A stretch of DNA of 64,000 nt from Stomoxys calcitrans (GCF_963082655.1 NC_081554.1:64260602-64324601); one strand, 5' to 3'; counted from the first letter of the stretch, positions 1 through 11,055 are shown. Program-made: numbers and translations. Notes: generated from the sequence alone by a model not told the origin.

Positions 1-127
1 AGTTATATCCAAATCTAAACCGATATGGCACATTTGCAATCCCTAACGACCTATATCAACAAAAAGTGTCTGTGCAAAATTTCAAGTTTATATATACGGC
101 GATCAAGACGTCAAGACGATCACGTAC
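1..127 (+). repeat. 3' tail fragment of a subfamily A array element
   Basis: The stretch carries the last array core (ATATCC AAATCTAAACCGAT), the 'gcaatccctaacgacctatatcaa' type spacer and the 'gcaaaatttcaag' motif that precede the GTCY tract in complete subfamily A elements. The GTCY tract itself is lost. It runs off the left edge and is cut on the right by the transposase relic. Confidence 0.7.
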
Positions 128-137
128 ATGTATATAA

Positions 138-905
138 TGGGTGATTTTTTAGCTATTACAATATATTTTTGGCAAAACTGGTTTAAACAGCTCACTCACG
201 TTTCGTGGGTTGTTTCACTTTCAAACTTCTTGAGTTTGGTCTATAATTTAACCATGAATCGTCTTACAAACGAGAAACACATGCAAATTATTGAATTTTG
301 TTATCAAGATGCGTGATCTGTTAAGAAAGTTCATCGCGCGAAAAATTGTGTTCAACGACGAAGGTAATTTTTGGGTCAATTGATACGTAAATAAGCAGAA
401 TTTTCGATTTTGGAGTGAAGATCAGCCAGAAGCATTGCAAGATCTATCAACGCATCCAGAAAAAGTCACAGTTTGGTGCGGTTTATAGGCTGGTGGCATC
501 ATTGGACCGTACTTCTTCAAAGATGATGCGAATCGTAACGTAACTGTGAATGGTGAGCGCTACCGTGAGATGATATCTAACTTTTTTTTTTGCCCAAAAC
601 GCAAGAGCTTGACCTGCATTACATGTGGTTTCAACAAAACAGTGGCACATGCCTTATAGCACGCGTAACATTGGTCTTTTTGAGAGGCGAGTTCGGTGAA
701 CATTTTATTTCACGTTAGGGAGCGGTCAATTGACCGCCTTGATCGTGCGATTTAACGCCTTTAGACTAATTTTTGTGGGGCTATGTTAAAGCTCGTGTCT
801 ATGCAGACAATCCCGCTTCAATTGACCCATTGGACGAGAACATTGAAGCATTTATTTGTGAGATACCGGCTCAAACTCTACCATCATCCAAGAAACGCTT
901 CCACA
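138..905 (+). pseudogene. Tc1/mariner-superfamily transposase relic
   Basis: Conceptual translation across frameshifts and stops gives a Tc1/mariner-type DDE transposase, the enzyme that cuts and pastes its own element. The N-terminal part begins at a Met near 254 (MNRLTNEKHMQIIEFCYQ), an HTH-like start. A catalytic-core block follows (EKVTVWCG, then GGIIGPYFFKDDANRNVTVN, GERYREMISN), then WFQQNSGT where the family has QQDG, and finally SCDLTPLD near 735-760. The catalytic Asp of the QQDG motif is therefore Asn here. There are at least four in-frame stops and several frame breaks, so this copy is dead. The left end at about 138 (gggtgattttttagc) could be a remnant TIR, but no matching right TIR was found before the next repeat, so the 3' end appears truncated. 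Confidence 0.8.
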
Positions 906-981
906 ACCGAACGCTCGTAAGAAGGAGGCGAAGACGATAACCCACTCACCCTTCGCCATGTTGTCATACTTTTACATAACA
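906..981. other. Short unassigned spacer
   Basis: Seventy-odd bases between the transposase relic and the first array element. Nothing recognisable beyond a possible degraded transposon end. Confidence 0.4.
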
Positions 982-2587
982 CATGTAAGAGAATGCTACG
1001 TTCGGCATGGCCGAATCTTATATACCCTCCACCATAGATCACATTTGAAGAGTTCTTTGCGCGGTAGCTTTTTTTGGCAAACAAAGAATAATGGATAAGA
1101 ATTGTTATGCTCTTGGAGCTTAATCAAGTTATAGTTCGATTCGGACCATAAGTGAATTGTATGTTGAAGACCATAATAGAAGTCATTGGGTAATATTTCA
1201 GATAAGAGTTGCGCCTTGCAGGGGCTCAAAAAGCATAAACGGGAAAACGGTTTATATGAGAGCTGTATCAGGCTCGATCGATTCAGACCATATTGGACAC
1301 GTATATTGGAGGTCATGGGAGAAAACGTTGTACAAAATTTAAGCCAAATCGGATAATAATTACGCCCTCTAGTGGCTCAAGAAGCCAAGATTCCATATCG
1401 GTTTATATAGCAGCTGTAGCAGGTTATAGACCGATTCGAACCATACTTAGCAAAATTGTAGGAAGTCATAACAAAACACTTCATGCCAAATTTCAGCCAA
1501 ATCGGATGACAATTGCGCCCTCTAGAGGCCCAGGCAGTCAAGATCCCATATCACTTTATATGGCTGCTATATCAGGTTATGTACCGATTTCATTTCCATA
1601 CTTAACACAGTTGTTGAAAGTCATAACGAAATACTTGGTGCCAATTTTCAGCTAAATCGGATGAGAATTGAGCCCTCTAGAGACTTAGGAAGTCATGATC
1701 CAAGATCGGTTTATGCAAATGCAAAATTTGCCCATGAACATTCCACTAAGGAACAGGGGCAAACTTCGTATCAATGAGTGCTGTCCGATTCAAGTTTAAG
1801 CTCAATGATAAGGGACCTACTTTACATGGCACAGTACCTCAGTACAGTTGCCAGCATTAGGAGGGGAAAACCACAGATGAAAATTTTTTCTGATGGTCTC
1901 GCCAGGATTCGAACCCAGGCGTTCAGCGTCATAGGCGGACATGCCAACCTCTGCGCTACGGTGGCCTCCAGATCGGTTTATATGACATCTATATCAGGTA
2001 GTGAACTTATTTCAACCATACCTAGCACAGTTTTTGTAAGTCATAATAAAACACTTCATGCCAAATTTCTGCCAAATCAGATGAGAATTGCGCCCTCTAG
2101 TGGCTTAAGAAGTCAAAATCCAAGATCGGTTAATATGGCAGCTATATGAGGTTATGAACCGATTTAGATCATACTTGGCACAGTTGTAGGAAGTCATAGC
2201 GAAACACTTCATGCAAAATTTCAGCCAAATCGGATAAGAATTGTGCTCTCTAGATAGCTGGGAAATCAAGATCCCTTATCGATTTATATGGCAGCTATAT
2301 CAGGTTATGTACCGATTTCAACCATACTTAGCACAGTTGTTGAAGCCGACCTTCCATAATAAGAAGTATTTGTGCAAAATTTCAAGCGCCTAGAATTACT
2401 CCTTCGAAAGTTAGCGTGCTTTCGACAGATGGACGGACGGAAAGACGAACGGACAAGGCTAGATCGTCTTAAAATCTCATGACGACCAAGATTTATTATT
2501 TTATGGGGTCTTAGACGAATATTTCAAGGTGTTATAAACGGGATGACGAAATAAGTATAAGCCCATCCTATGGTGGAGGGTATAACT
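982..2587 (+). repeat. Subfamily A array element, nearly complete, with nested SINE
   Basis: Starts with a mutated hairpin end (TTCGGCATGGCCGAA) and TATACCCTCCACCAT. It then carries tandem units with a 153-bp spacing: successive unit landmarks lie at 1389, 1542 and 1697. It ends with a GTCY tract at about 2428-2452, the 'ggctagatcgtctt' motif and ATGGTGGAGGGTATA at about 2570-2585, which is the inverse of the 5' motif. A minus-strand SINE interrupts the array. Open frames here come from the in-phase 153-bp repeat and are not genes. Confidence 0.85.
1715..1969 (-). mobile_element. tRNA-derived SINE inserted in array A
   Basis: Minus-strand copy of the window's tRNA-derived SINE. The tRNA-like head lies at 1895-1969 with the B-box GGTTCGAATCC read on the minus strand. 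A body of about 180 bp ends in the 'catgggcaaattttgcat' tail. It is flanked by a 12-bp target-site duplication, AGATCGGTTTAT, at 1703-1714 and 1970-1981. The duplicated bases are part of the conserved array core, which shows the SINE landed after the array formed. The body carries an internal deletion relative to other copies. Confidence 0.88.
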
Positions 2588-3047
2588 AGTAGATTGTAAC
2601 ATTGAATTAAATTAATGAAGTCTTTTTATTGTCAACCCTCGATTCTAATTAACCTGTGATATCACTAAAGGTTTGTGGGTCCTTAAGTTGACCTTGGAGA
2701 CGACTGAACTTACCTCAGCCTTCGATAAAATCACGTTCCAGTATACAGTTATAAAGCTTTATGGTTAAGATATGAACTCCACACTGCATCACTACTGTAG
2801 ATGTGATGTTATGACCAGTTCGTCTCAGAAATTTTTCCTGTTTAGCTATGGCAGTCTGAGTTGGACTGTTTTATTACAAATCCCAGCAACTCTACTGAAG
2901 TCCATTTAAATCCGTTCAGAATTAAATATAGCGTCCATATAATGATATCGCCCAATTTGTACTTATAAGGTAGACGAGGCGTATCATATGGTCGACATCG
3001 CCTGACTTTTATTCTATCTTTCGTATGTTATGTTATGTACTTTTAGG
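2588..3047. other. Low-content stretch with a degraded subfamily C/D end
   Basis: Nothing recognisable at 2588-2890. At about 2895-3015 there is a decayed hairpin end of a C/D element: an 'aaatatagcgtccatataatgat' core, 'gcgtatcatatggtcgacatcgcctgac' matching the GTCGG..CCGAC hairpin end seen at 5215-5235, and 'ttttattctatc'. Confidence 0.5.
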
Positions 3048-3188
3048 AAACCACCGTCGCGCAGAGGTTAGTATGTCTGTCTATGACGCCAAACGCCTGG
3101 GTTTGAATCCTGGCGAAAACATCAAAAAAAAAAATAAATAATTTTGTAGCGGTGGTTATCCCTTCCTAATGTTAATGACATTTTTTAG
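3048..3188 (+). mobile_element. tRNA-derived SINE, 5' part only
   Basis: tRNA-like head (accgtcgcgcagaggttag... B-box GGTTTGAATCC at about 3110-3120) followed by an A-rich interruption and 'gcggtggttatcccttcctaatgtt'. It is cut off where a second SINE copy begins. Confidence 0.75.
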
Positions 3189-3472
3189 GTAGCATGTCCG
3201 CTTATGACGCTGAACGCCTGGGTTCAAATCCTAGTGAGACCATCAGAAAAATATTTTCTGCGGTGGTTTTCCCCTCGAAATGCTGGCAACATTTGTGAGG
3301 TTCTATGCCATGTACAACTTTGCTCCAAAGAGATGTCGCACTGCGGCACGCCATTCGGACTCGGCTTTAAAAAGGAGCCCCTATATCATTCACATCGGAC
3401 TGCACTCAATGATATGTGAGAAGTTTGCCCTTGTTCCTTAATGGAATGCTCATGGGCAAATTTGCATTTTTA
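3189..3472 (+). mobile_element. tRNA-derived SINE, 5'-truncated copy
   Basis: Begins inside the tRNA-like head (gtagcatgtccgcttatgacgctgaac) and has the B-box variant GGTTCAAATCC. It continues through the 'cagcggtggttttcccc', 'gtcgcactgcggcacgccattc' and 'catgggcaaatttgcatttt' blocks typical of the body and tail. It lies in tandem behind the preceding truncated copy and directly abuts the next array element. Confidence 0.8.
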
Positions 3473-5257
3473 TACCCTACACCACTACTGTGGTATACGG
3501 TACTTTAACTTAGTGCATTTGTTTGTAGGAGGCCACTGTAGGGCAAAGGTTAGCATGTCCGCCTATGATGCTGAACGCCAGGGTTCATATCCTAGCGAGA
3601 CAATCCGAAAAAAATTTTCAGCGTTGGTTTTTCCCTCCTAATGCTGGTAACATTTGTAAGGTACTATGCCATGTACAACTTTGCTCCAAAGAGGTGTCGC
3701 ACTGCGGCACGCCGTTCGGAATCGGCTTTAAAAAGGAGGCCCATTATCATTGAGCCTAAAACTTGAATCGGACTGGACTCCTGATAAGTTTGCTACTGTT
3801 CCTTAGCGGAATGTTCATGGGCAAAATTAGCATTTTTTTGCATTTGTTTGTAGCACTCAGAAGGAAGAGAGATAGACCCATTGATAAGTTTACCGATCGA
3901 CTCAGAATCACTTTCTGATTCGATTTAGCTGTCCCTCTGTCTGTCTGTCTTTTTATCCATCTGTCTGTCCGTCTGTCCATGTTAATTTGTGGACAAAATA
4001 CAGGTCGCAGTTTTCATCCGATCGTCTTCAAATATGGTACAGGCATGTTTTTCGGCCTAGAGACGAAGCTTTTTGAAAATGGAAAAAAATCGGTTCAGAT
4101 TTGTGTATAGCTCCCATATATATGTTCATCCGATTTTGAGAAATAAAGCAATAAAGTGCTCATTTGTTAATCGATTCTATCGTAATTTGGCATGAGGAAC
4201 TTTCTTATGATTCTCAACAATATTGATGAGTTTCATGGAAATCGGTTCAGATTTAGATATAGCTTTCATGTATATATGTCGTCCGATTTTAACTTCTATA
4301 GCCACAGCAAGCGCATTTATTGACCAATCTTGCAAAAATTTTGCACAACGCTTTCCTCACCGACTACCACAATATCTAAGAAGTTTGCTTGAAGTCGGTT
4401 CAGATTTAGCTATAGCTCCCATATATATGTTCATCCGATTTTGTGAAATATTGCTATAAAGTGTTTATTTGTTTACCGATTCTCTCGTAATTTGGCAGGG
4501 GGGATTTTCTTATGACTCTCAACAATATTGGTGAATTTCATGGAAATCGGTTCAGATTTAGATATAGCTGTCATATGTGTATATCGTCCGATTTTTACTT
4601 CAAGGGCCACTGCAAGCGCATTTGTTGACCAATCTTGCCACAATTTTGTACAACACTTTACTCGCCCACTTCCACAATATCTAAGAAGTTAGCTCGAAAT
4701 CGGTTCAGATTTGGATATAGCTTCCAAATATATGTTCGTTCGATTTGCAGTAATAATGCAATAAAATTGTCATTTATTAACCGATTCTCTCGTAATTTGG
4801 CAGGAGGGATTTTCTTATGACTCCCAACAATATTGGGGAATTTAAAGGAAATCGGTTCAGATTTAGATATAGCTCTCATGTATATATGTCGCCCGATTTT
4901 AACTTCTATAGCCACAGCAAGCGCATTTATCGACCAATCTTGCCAAAATTTTGTACAACTCATTCCTCGATGCCTACCACAATATCTGAGAAGTTTGTTC
5001 GAAATCGGTTCAAATTTGGATATAGCTCCCTCATATAAGTTTGTCAGATTTTGGGTAATTTGCAATCATGTTGGAATTTATCAGCCGTAGTTATTACAGT
5101 TTGAACATTGATAGGGATTGTTAAATAACCCATCTGAAAACTTCCACCAAGGTCCATCAAAATTGCTTCGGACTTGAATATAGCTCCCACATGGTACTTA
5201 TAGGTTAGGTGTAGGGTATTATACAGTCGGCACCGCCCGACTTTTGCCCTTCCTTAC
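3473..5257 (-). repeat. Subfamily D array element with two-unit (dimeric) repeats
   Basis: The 3' end motif TATACCCTACACCAC lies at 3473. Next is the GTCY tract at 3933-3980 (gtctgtctgtc), then an array whose core landmark 'cggttcag' falls at 4091, 4243, 4396, 4548, 4701, 4853 and 5006, that is alternating spacings of 152 and 153 bp. Alternating units carry different spacers (a 'ttctcgtaatttggcaggagggat' type and a 'gccacagcaagcgcattta' type), so the real period is a dimer of about 305 bp. The hairpin end GTCGGCACCGCCCGAC lies near 5218-5233. A SINE is nested at 3529-3838. Confidence 0.85.
3529..3838 (+). mobile_element. tRNA-derived SINE, near full length, with 15-bp target-site duplication
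   Basis: Head gaggccactgtagggcaaagg, mutated B-box (GGTTCATATCC), complete body and 'catgggcaaaattagcat' tail. It is bracketed by a perfect 15-bp duplication TGCATTTGTTTGTAG at 3514-3528 and 3839-3853, cut from the array element around it. The length of about 310 bp gives the best size estimate for the SINE in this window. Confidence 0.92.
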
Positions 5258-6459
5258 TGGTTTCTTACGTTGTTTGAGGCAATCCTACCTCCTTTCAAGC
5301 CAACTTCATCGCATTCCGAATTTTGCAATTTCATTCCCTTCTTGGCACCTGAATTGCGCATATCTTTATCTTTTGTGGTGCCTTTTACAGTGACAACAAC
5401 ACTTAGAATAATGAAATACACCTACTCAAGTATACTTCTTCCCAGTTCTCCCTCTCAACTAGTCTTTCTTTTGCCCTTTTGTATGTTACACCATATGCTT
5501 ATAATACATTCCAGAGTCGAAATTAAAGTTAAATTTCGCCAAAATATCACATACATAGATGGGCCTCTTATGGTAGGCCTTCCTTCACACATATTTAGCA
5601 TTTCAAACAGCTGCTGAGTTCGTGCTTGTAATTTTTAAGGATACCTAGCCTATGTCATGTGAATGTATGAATAAATGCATTTGGCTTATTCGTATTTGTC
5701 ATGCAGGTGCCAGTGCTGCTTTTGGGTGTGCATGTGCAACATGCGTAAGGACATAGCTTGGAATATCTCTCTATGTGATACAACAGTGTGATCTGAATGT
5801 GGATGTATTTTTGTTTGGCTTTTGTGTGCATACTATTGTCACTCATATTTGCCATTAGCGTTGATGTTTGTTTACCATTCTCTCTCTCTCTCTCTCTCTC
5901 TCGCTGAGTATGCATGTGTGGTTATTTGTGTTTACATTGTGTATCCTTTTTCTCATTTTTACAAATGTTTAATGTACTGTAGTGGTAATATTTTCTTTCT
6001 TTTTTTGTTTTTGCAATTCCTATGATTTATGAACTTGAATGTGTCATTGAAGACTTGCTGGGAATGAACGAATGTATCCCTGAACTTTTGAGTGGCTATG
6101 TGTTCATGGTTTCATTTCAGAATTCGTACTAATTAAAATGTTTTCTCAATGCACACATTCACAAAAACAAATAACATTGTTGCATATGTAGTGGTTATTG
6201 AAAAATACTCGTCATCTGAAATGCAGAAATGAGTACATGTACAAGGTCAAAGGGGTCAAAATGGTTACATTTACATAATTGTTTTGTTAATGGAGCTCTT
6301 CTAATTATTTAGAATGTATTATCTGCTACCCAAAAATGTTCTAACATAAAAGTAAACACTTTTCATAACAAAATGAAAAGCGGGTAAGGTCACTTTTGGT
6401 TGTTTCAGACTCTTTGTTGGATATATAATCTTGGTCTGTCTGCGCAGCCAACAAACATG
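5258..6459. other. Gene-free, mostly non-repetitive stretch with a (TC)11 microsatellite
   Basis: No transposon motifs recognised. Small ORFs (5270-5617 plus, 5655-5915 minus) have no family resemblance and no start or splice context. A pure TC tract lies at 5879-5902. The region is a candidate for ordinary intronic or intergenic fly DNA. Confidence 0.5.
5879..5902. repeat. (TC) dinucleotide microsatellite
   Basis: Uninterrupted TC tract of about 11 copies, which produces spurious Arg-Glu or Ser-Leu repeats in translation. Confidence 0.95.
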
Positions 6460-6830
6460 TAATAAGAAAAAAATGTGCTAAATCTGGCCGGGCCAAATCT
6501 TGATAATCCACCATCTTGGATTCTTCAAAAATTGTAGCTTCCAGTGGCTCGAAATGTAAAATAGGAAGATCGGTATATATAAGAGCTATATCAGCTATAG
6601 ATTGATTTGGACCGGTCTACGCAGAGTTTTTGAAAGTCATAAAAACACTTTGTAAAAATTTCAGCCAAATCGGACAAAAATTGCTGCCAGAGGCTCAAAA
6701 TGTCAAATCGGTATCGCTTTATATGGGAACTATATCAAGTTTTGGGCCGATTTGGTTCGGTCTTCGCACAGGCCGAATCTTGAATATCCACTACCGTACG
6801 GTTGTTCCCACGCCTCTATGGCAAATTAAA
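6460..6830 (+). repeat. Subfamily A element, 3'-truncated
   Basis: Degraded hairpin (CTGGCCGGGCCAAATCTTG) and 'aatccaccatcttgg' start at about 6480-6515. Two array units follow, then a second, aberrant hairpin-like 'cacaggccgaatcttgaatatccactacc'. It ends where a fresh element begins at 6832. Confidence 0.7.
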
Positions 6831-7598
6831 GCAAGTAAAAGCGTTCTAACTTCAGCCGGGCCTAATCTTGGGAACCCACCACCATGGATTCTGCTGAAAA
6901 AATGGGAACTATATCTGGTTATAGACCGAATTTTACCGCACCTGACACAGTTGTTGGAAGGCATAACGAAATTTCTGCCAAATAGGATAAAAATCGCGGT
7001 TTGTAATATCTCAAGATCACATCGGGAGATCGGTTTATATGGGAGCTATATCAGGTTTGTGACCAATTTAAACCGTACATGGCACAGTTGTTGGAAGTCA
7101 TAACAAAACACCATGTTCAAAATTTCCGCCAAATTGGATGAAAATTGAGGCTTCCAGGGGCTCAAGAAATCAAATCGGGAGATAGGATTACATGGGAGCT
7201 ATATCAGGTAAAAAACAGATTTACACCGTACTTGGCACAGTTGTTAGAAGTCATAACGGAACACTATGTGCAAAATTTCAGCCAAATCGGAAAAAATTGC
7301 GTCTTCCAGGGTCTCACGAAATCAAATCGGTTTGTATGGGAGCTATATCTAAATTACAAACGATATGGGCCATTTGCAATCCCCAATGACCTACATCAAT
7401 AGTAAATATCTGTGCAAAATTTCAAGCGATAACTTTATGCGTTCGACCGCTATCGTGATTTTGAAGGACGGACGGATATGGATATAAACTCAGAATGTCG
7501 AGACGAACAGGAATATACATACTTTATAGGGTCTTTGACGAATATTTCGAGGTTTTGAAAGTGGAATGAGTAGACTAGTTCCATGGTGGTGGTATAAA
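6831..7598 (+). repeat. Subfamily A element
   Basis: Starts CAAGTAAAAGCGTTCTAAC with hairpin CAGCCGGGCCTAATCTTGG and 'acccaccaccatggatt' at 6832-6890. Three to four units follow, then a short GTCY tract at 7467-7480 (ggacggacggat), and the end 'ccatggtggtggtataaaa' at 7580-7598. It is joined head-to-tail with the next (subfamily B) element without a spacer. Confidence 0.8.
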
Positions 7599-9118
7599 AA
7601 GGCATTAAATTTGACCGGCTGAACTTTGGAAAACCACCACCTCACGTATATATGTAAACCACCTTTCTTCATAATCCGGTGAAATATGTGTAATTTATGT
7701 TATGCCCCCATAGCAGCTTTATCGAAATATGCTCCGATTTAGACCAAATTCGACACGAATATTGAGTGGTCTATTAAGTACAAGTCATTGTTCAATTTTG
7801 TAGAACCAAATAGAAGTGTAGTGTAGAATCAAATGGTCTTTTTGGTAGTCATATCAAAATCAGATCAGATCAGAACCATATACGATACGGAAGTCGAAAA
7901 GCCTAACATAAGTCACTGTGTCAGATTTCAGCGAAATCGGATTATATTGGGTTGCCCAAAAAGTAATTGCGGATTTTTTAAAAGAAAGTAAATGCATTTT
8001 TAATAAAACTTAGAATGAACTTTAATCAAATATACTTTTTTTGCGCTTTTTTTCTAAAGCAAGCTAAAAGTAACAGCTGCTAACTGACAGAAGAAAGAAT
8101 GCAATTACAGAGTCACAAGCTGTGAAAAAATTTTTCAACGCCGACTATATGAAAAATCCGTAATTACTTTTTGGGCAACTCAATAAATGGCGAAGACTTT
8201 AAATCGAGAGATCGGTTTATATAGCAGCTGTATCAAAATCTAAACCGATCTGGGCCAAATTGAAGAGACGGACAAAGGGCCTAACACAACTCACTGTCCC
8301 GAATTTCGGCGACATCGGACAATAAATGCGCCTTTTATGGGCCCAAAACCTTATATCGAAATATCGGTCTATATGGCAGCTTTATCCAAATCCTGACCGA
8401 TCGCGGCCATATTGAAGAAGAATGTTGAAGGGCCTAACACAACTCACCGTGCCAAATTTTGGCTACATCGGACTATAAATGCGTTTTTTATGGGCCCAAA
8501 ACCTTAAATCGAGAGATCAGTCTATATGGCAGCTATATCCAAATCTGAACCAATCTGTGCCATATTGCAGAAAAATGTCGAGGGACATAACGTAATTCAC
8601 TGTCCCAAATTTCAGCGACATCAGATAATTAATGAGCCTTTTATGGGCCCAAAACCTTAAATCGAGAGATCGGTCTATATGGAAGCTATAGCCAATATCC
8701 AAATCTGAACCGATCTGATTCAAATTAAGAAAAAAAGTCAACTGGCCTAACACAACTCACTATCCTAAATTTCAGCAAAATCGGATAATAAATGTGGTTT
8801 TTATGGGCCTTAGACTCTAAATCGGCGGATCGGTCTATATGGAGGCTATATAAAGATATAGTCCGATATAGCCCATCTTCTTAACCTGTTTTTGAACAAA
8901 AAAAAGAATCTGAGCAAAGTTTCAACTTAATATATCTATTTTTAAAGACTTTAGCGTGATTTCAACAGACAGACGGACGGACATGGCTAGATCATCTTAG
9001 ATTTTTACGTTAATCAAGAATATTTATACTGTATAGGGCCGGAAATGGATATTTCGATGTGTTGCAAATGGAATGACAAAATGAATATACCTTCATCCTC
9101 CGGTAATGGGTATAAAAA
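7599..9118 (+). repeat. Subfamily B array element, complete, with nested MITE
   Basis: Starts 'aaaaaggcattaaatttgaccggctgaactttggaaaaccaccacc'. Array units read 'cttaaatcgagagatcggtctatatggcagc...'. Landmarks at 8349, 8501 and 8654 give 152-153 bp spacing; the next unit is longer because of a local insertion near 8690-8696. A GTCY tract lies at 8968-8983, followed by the 'ggctagatcatcttagatttttacg' motif. The end reads 'ccggtaatgggtataaaa' at 9098-9116. The MITE at 7947-8183 interrupts the first units. Confidence 0.85.
7947..8183 (+). mobile_element. Mariner-type MITE, full length (237 bp)
   Basis: Terminal inverted repeats begin TTGGGTTGCCCAAAAAGTAA and extend about 32 bp; the right end is the inverse with one or two changes. 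TA target-site duplication at 7945-7946 and 8184-8185. There is no transposase. The interior has an AT-rich half with 'gcaagctaaaagtaacagctg' and a second block 'gcaattacagagtcacaagctgtg'. Inserted in a subfamily B array. Confidence 0.93.
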
Positions 9119-9650
9119 TGAATCATTTTTGATCTCCGCCATATTCAAGAAGGCTATGCAAGGGTTAAACACAAATTAATGTACCAAATTCAACGGTTCA
9201 TCGCTGTGGTCGATAATAGTTCTAAATACTTACAGATCTCATTGTGCTAAATTTCAGCGAAATCGGTTAATAAATGCACCTTTTATGGGCCTAAAACTAT
9301 AAATCGGAAAATCGGTATACATATATGGGAGGTACATCCAACTGTGAACTGATCTGTGTCTTATTGAACGGGATGTTGAAGAGCCTAACATAACTCGTTA
9401 TACTTAATTTTAGGGAAATCAGAGCCCAACACCTTAATGTATAAATCAGTCTATATGACAGTTATATCGTAATATAGACCGATCGTAAGCATACTCGGTA
9501 CGAATGTTGGGCGACCTAACGCAAGATCATTGTGCATAGTTTCAGCAAATTCACCTTTTATGAGTCTAAAACCTTAAATTGTTAGATCGGTATGTATGGC
9601 AGCTATATCCGTGGAGCCTCACACAAGTTGTTATACAAAATCCAATTACA
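9119..9650 (+). repeat. Degraded subfamily B units
   Basis: Three to four decayed units (ttatgggcctaaaactataaatcgg..., atcagtctatatgacagttatatcg..., cggtatgtatggcagctatatcc) without hairpin or end motifs. This is probably an older element copy next to the complete one. Confidence 0.65.
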
Positions 9651-9900
9651 CTTCTATTTATGGATCTATCTTTGCGGCATTGAGTTTGGATGCTTGATGT
9701 CGAAAGCATTGTAATATATACTCCTTATCGTTTTCCTTGCTTTAGCCGAAGCCGGTTCCAGTCTTATATCGTAGCCGGAGACTGCACTCACCGCACTTAC
9801 TCTGCATCAGTACACCTGTAATACTATGTGACCAGTAATGAAACCGAGAGCCTTACAGTCATCCTTCCTGCGATTTCCATCCCCTCATATGATTTTCGTC
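9651..9900. other. Unassigned 250 bp
   Basis: GC content rises here and the sequence may belong to a LINE 3' region, but no motif could be identified with confidence. Confidence 0.3.
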
Positions 9901-10835
9901 GTTCTACCAACCTTGGCACTGTTTCGCGTTCGTCGCTTACGCCCTTAACTCGGACAGCGTCAATCCGAAAGTTATCGTATTCACCAAGTTTACTGATGGC
10001 AGTTCTCTGGAGGATACTATGGCCAAGTCGTCTGCCCTTTCGTTGCCACCATAATCCGGTATGTCCCTGCAGGGAAACAATGCCGATCAGGGTAGGAAGG
10101 TTTCCTTCAAAACTGTTCGTGATCTTACCATTCAGGTGGTTATAGCACTGGTGGCCAGATGTTCAACTGCGACATTCTCGCGTTAACACCATTCCACCTC
10201 ACGCATTCCATGATCGCCCGCATCTCCGCCTGCGGGACCGTATCATGGTGTGTCCCATACAATTCTCAAACCCTGATTAGTCAATGTAGTCCCCAGGCCC
10301 ACTCTGTCCTCTAGCTTTGATCCATCCGTGTAGCACGAACTTCCAGAGGGCAATACCATAGATCCGTCAATCCAAGACTGTGCAGCTGGCAGCAGTGCCT
10401 CGCAAATGTCATCTCAGTTATCCGCTCCGAAAATACTTCCATTCAATTCAGCCTTTCAATCGTCTCTTCGATTATTCTGCGATGGTATGAACTGCTCCTA
10501 TCCCATCGCCTTAAGTCCAGTAGACGCTGATGAAACCTCGTATTTAACCTGTATGTCTATGGGTCGGATATCTTGAATAGTAACCAGTGCCCAGGGCGTG
10601 GTCCTTCTCGCCCCGCCTATGCCAAGACAACATGTTCTATGAACCTGTTGCAATAACATTATGTTGAACTTTTCCTCTATTGCCGTCCTCCAAACTACTG
10701 AGACTTAAGTTAGTATGGGTCTGATCAAGGTCCTGTAGAGCCAGTGGACTGTCCTCTGATTCCCATTTCGAACCTTTGGCTCTTCCACATAGTGCCGAAC
10801 ATCAGTGACTTAAGAACTCAAGTTGAAGGACCATT
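9901..10835 (-). pseudogene. RH-LINE 1 fragment: RT C-terminus and RNase H
   Basis: Minus-strand remnant of the RNase H-bearing non-LTR retrotransposon. The RT C-terminal region is near 10690-10835. The middle (10440-10660) matches the segment that reads RLKAMGEW...IEA...TIG in the better copy at 52.6 kb. At about 10293-10350 the RNase H signature reads YTDGSKLEDRVGLG. The 9901-10140 part corresponds to the segment after RNase H. Many stops and frameshifts; no RT active site is present. The role in the intact element is target-primed reverse transcription plus RNA-strand removal. Confidence 0.75.
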
Positions 10836-10871
10836 TGATATTAGAGTTTTATTCCATGTAATTGGCATAGT

Positions 10872-11050
10872 AGCCATGTAAAAACTTCTTACCAAAGAGG
10901 TGTCGCTCTACGGCATGTCGTTTAGACTTGGCTATAAAAAAGAAAACCCCTAATGATTGAGCTTTAACTTGAATTGGACAGCATTCATTGATAGATCAGA
11001 AGTTTGCCCCATATATCTTTAAAGAATGTCAATGAGCATATTTGCATATC
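10872..11050 (+). mobile_element. tRNA-derived SINE, 5'-truncated copy
   Basis: Only the body and tail remain: gccatgtaaaaacttctta, gtcgctctacggcatgtcgttt, ggctataaaaaagaaaacccc, then the 'gaatgtcaatgagcatatttgcat' tail. It lies immediately upstream of a second, longer SINE. Confidence 0.75.
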
Positions 11051-11055
11051 CTCAT

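Noticed and set aside
5270..5915. Small ORFs on both strands around 5.3-5.9 kb
   Set aside because: No homology, no context, partly made of the TC microsatellite.
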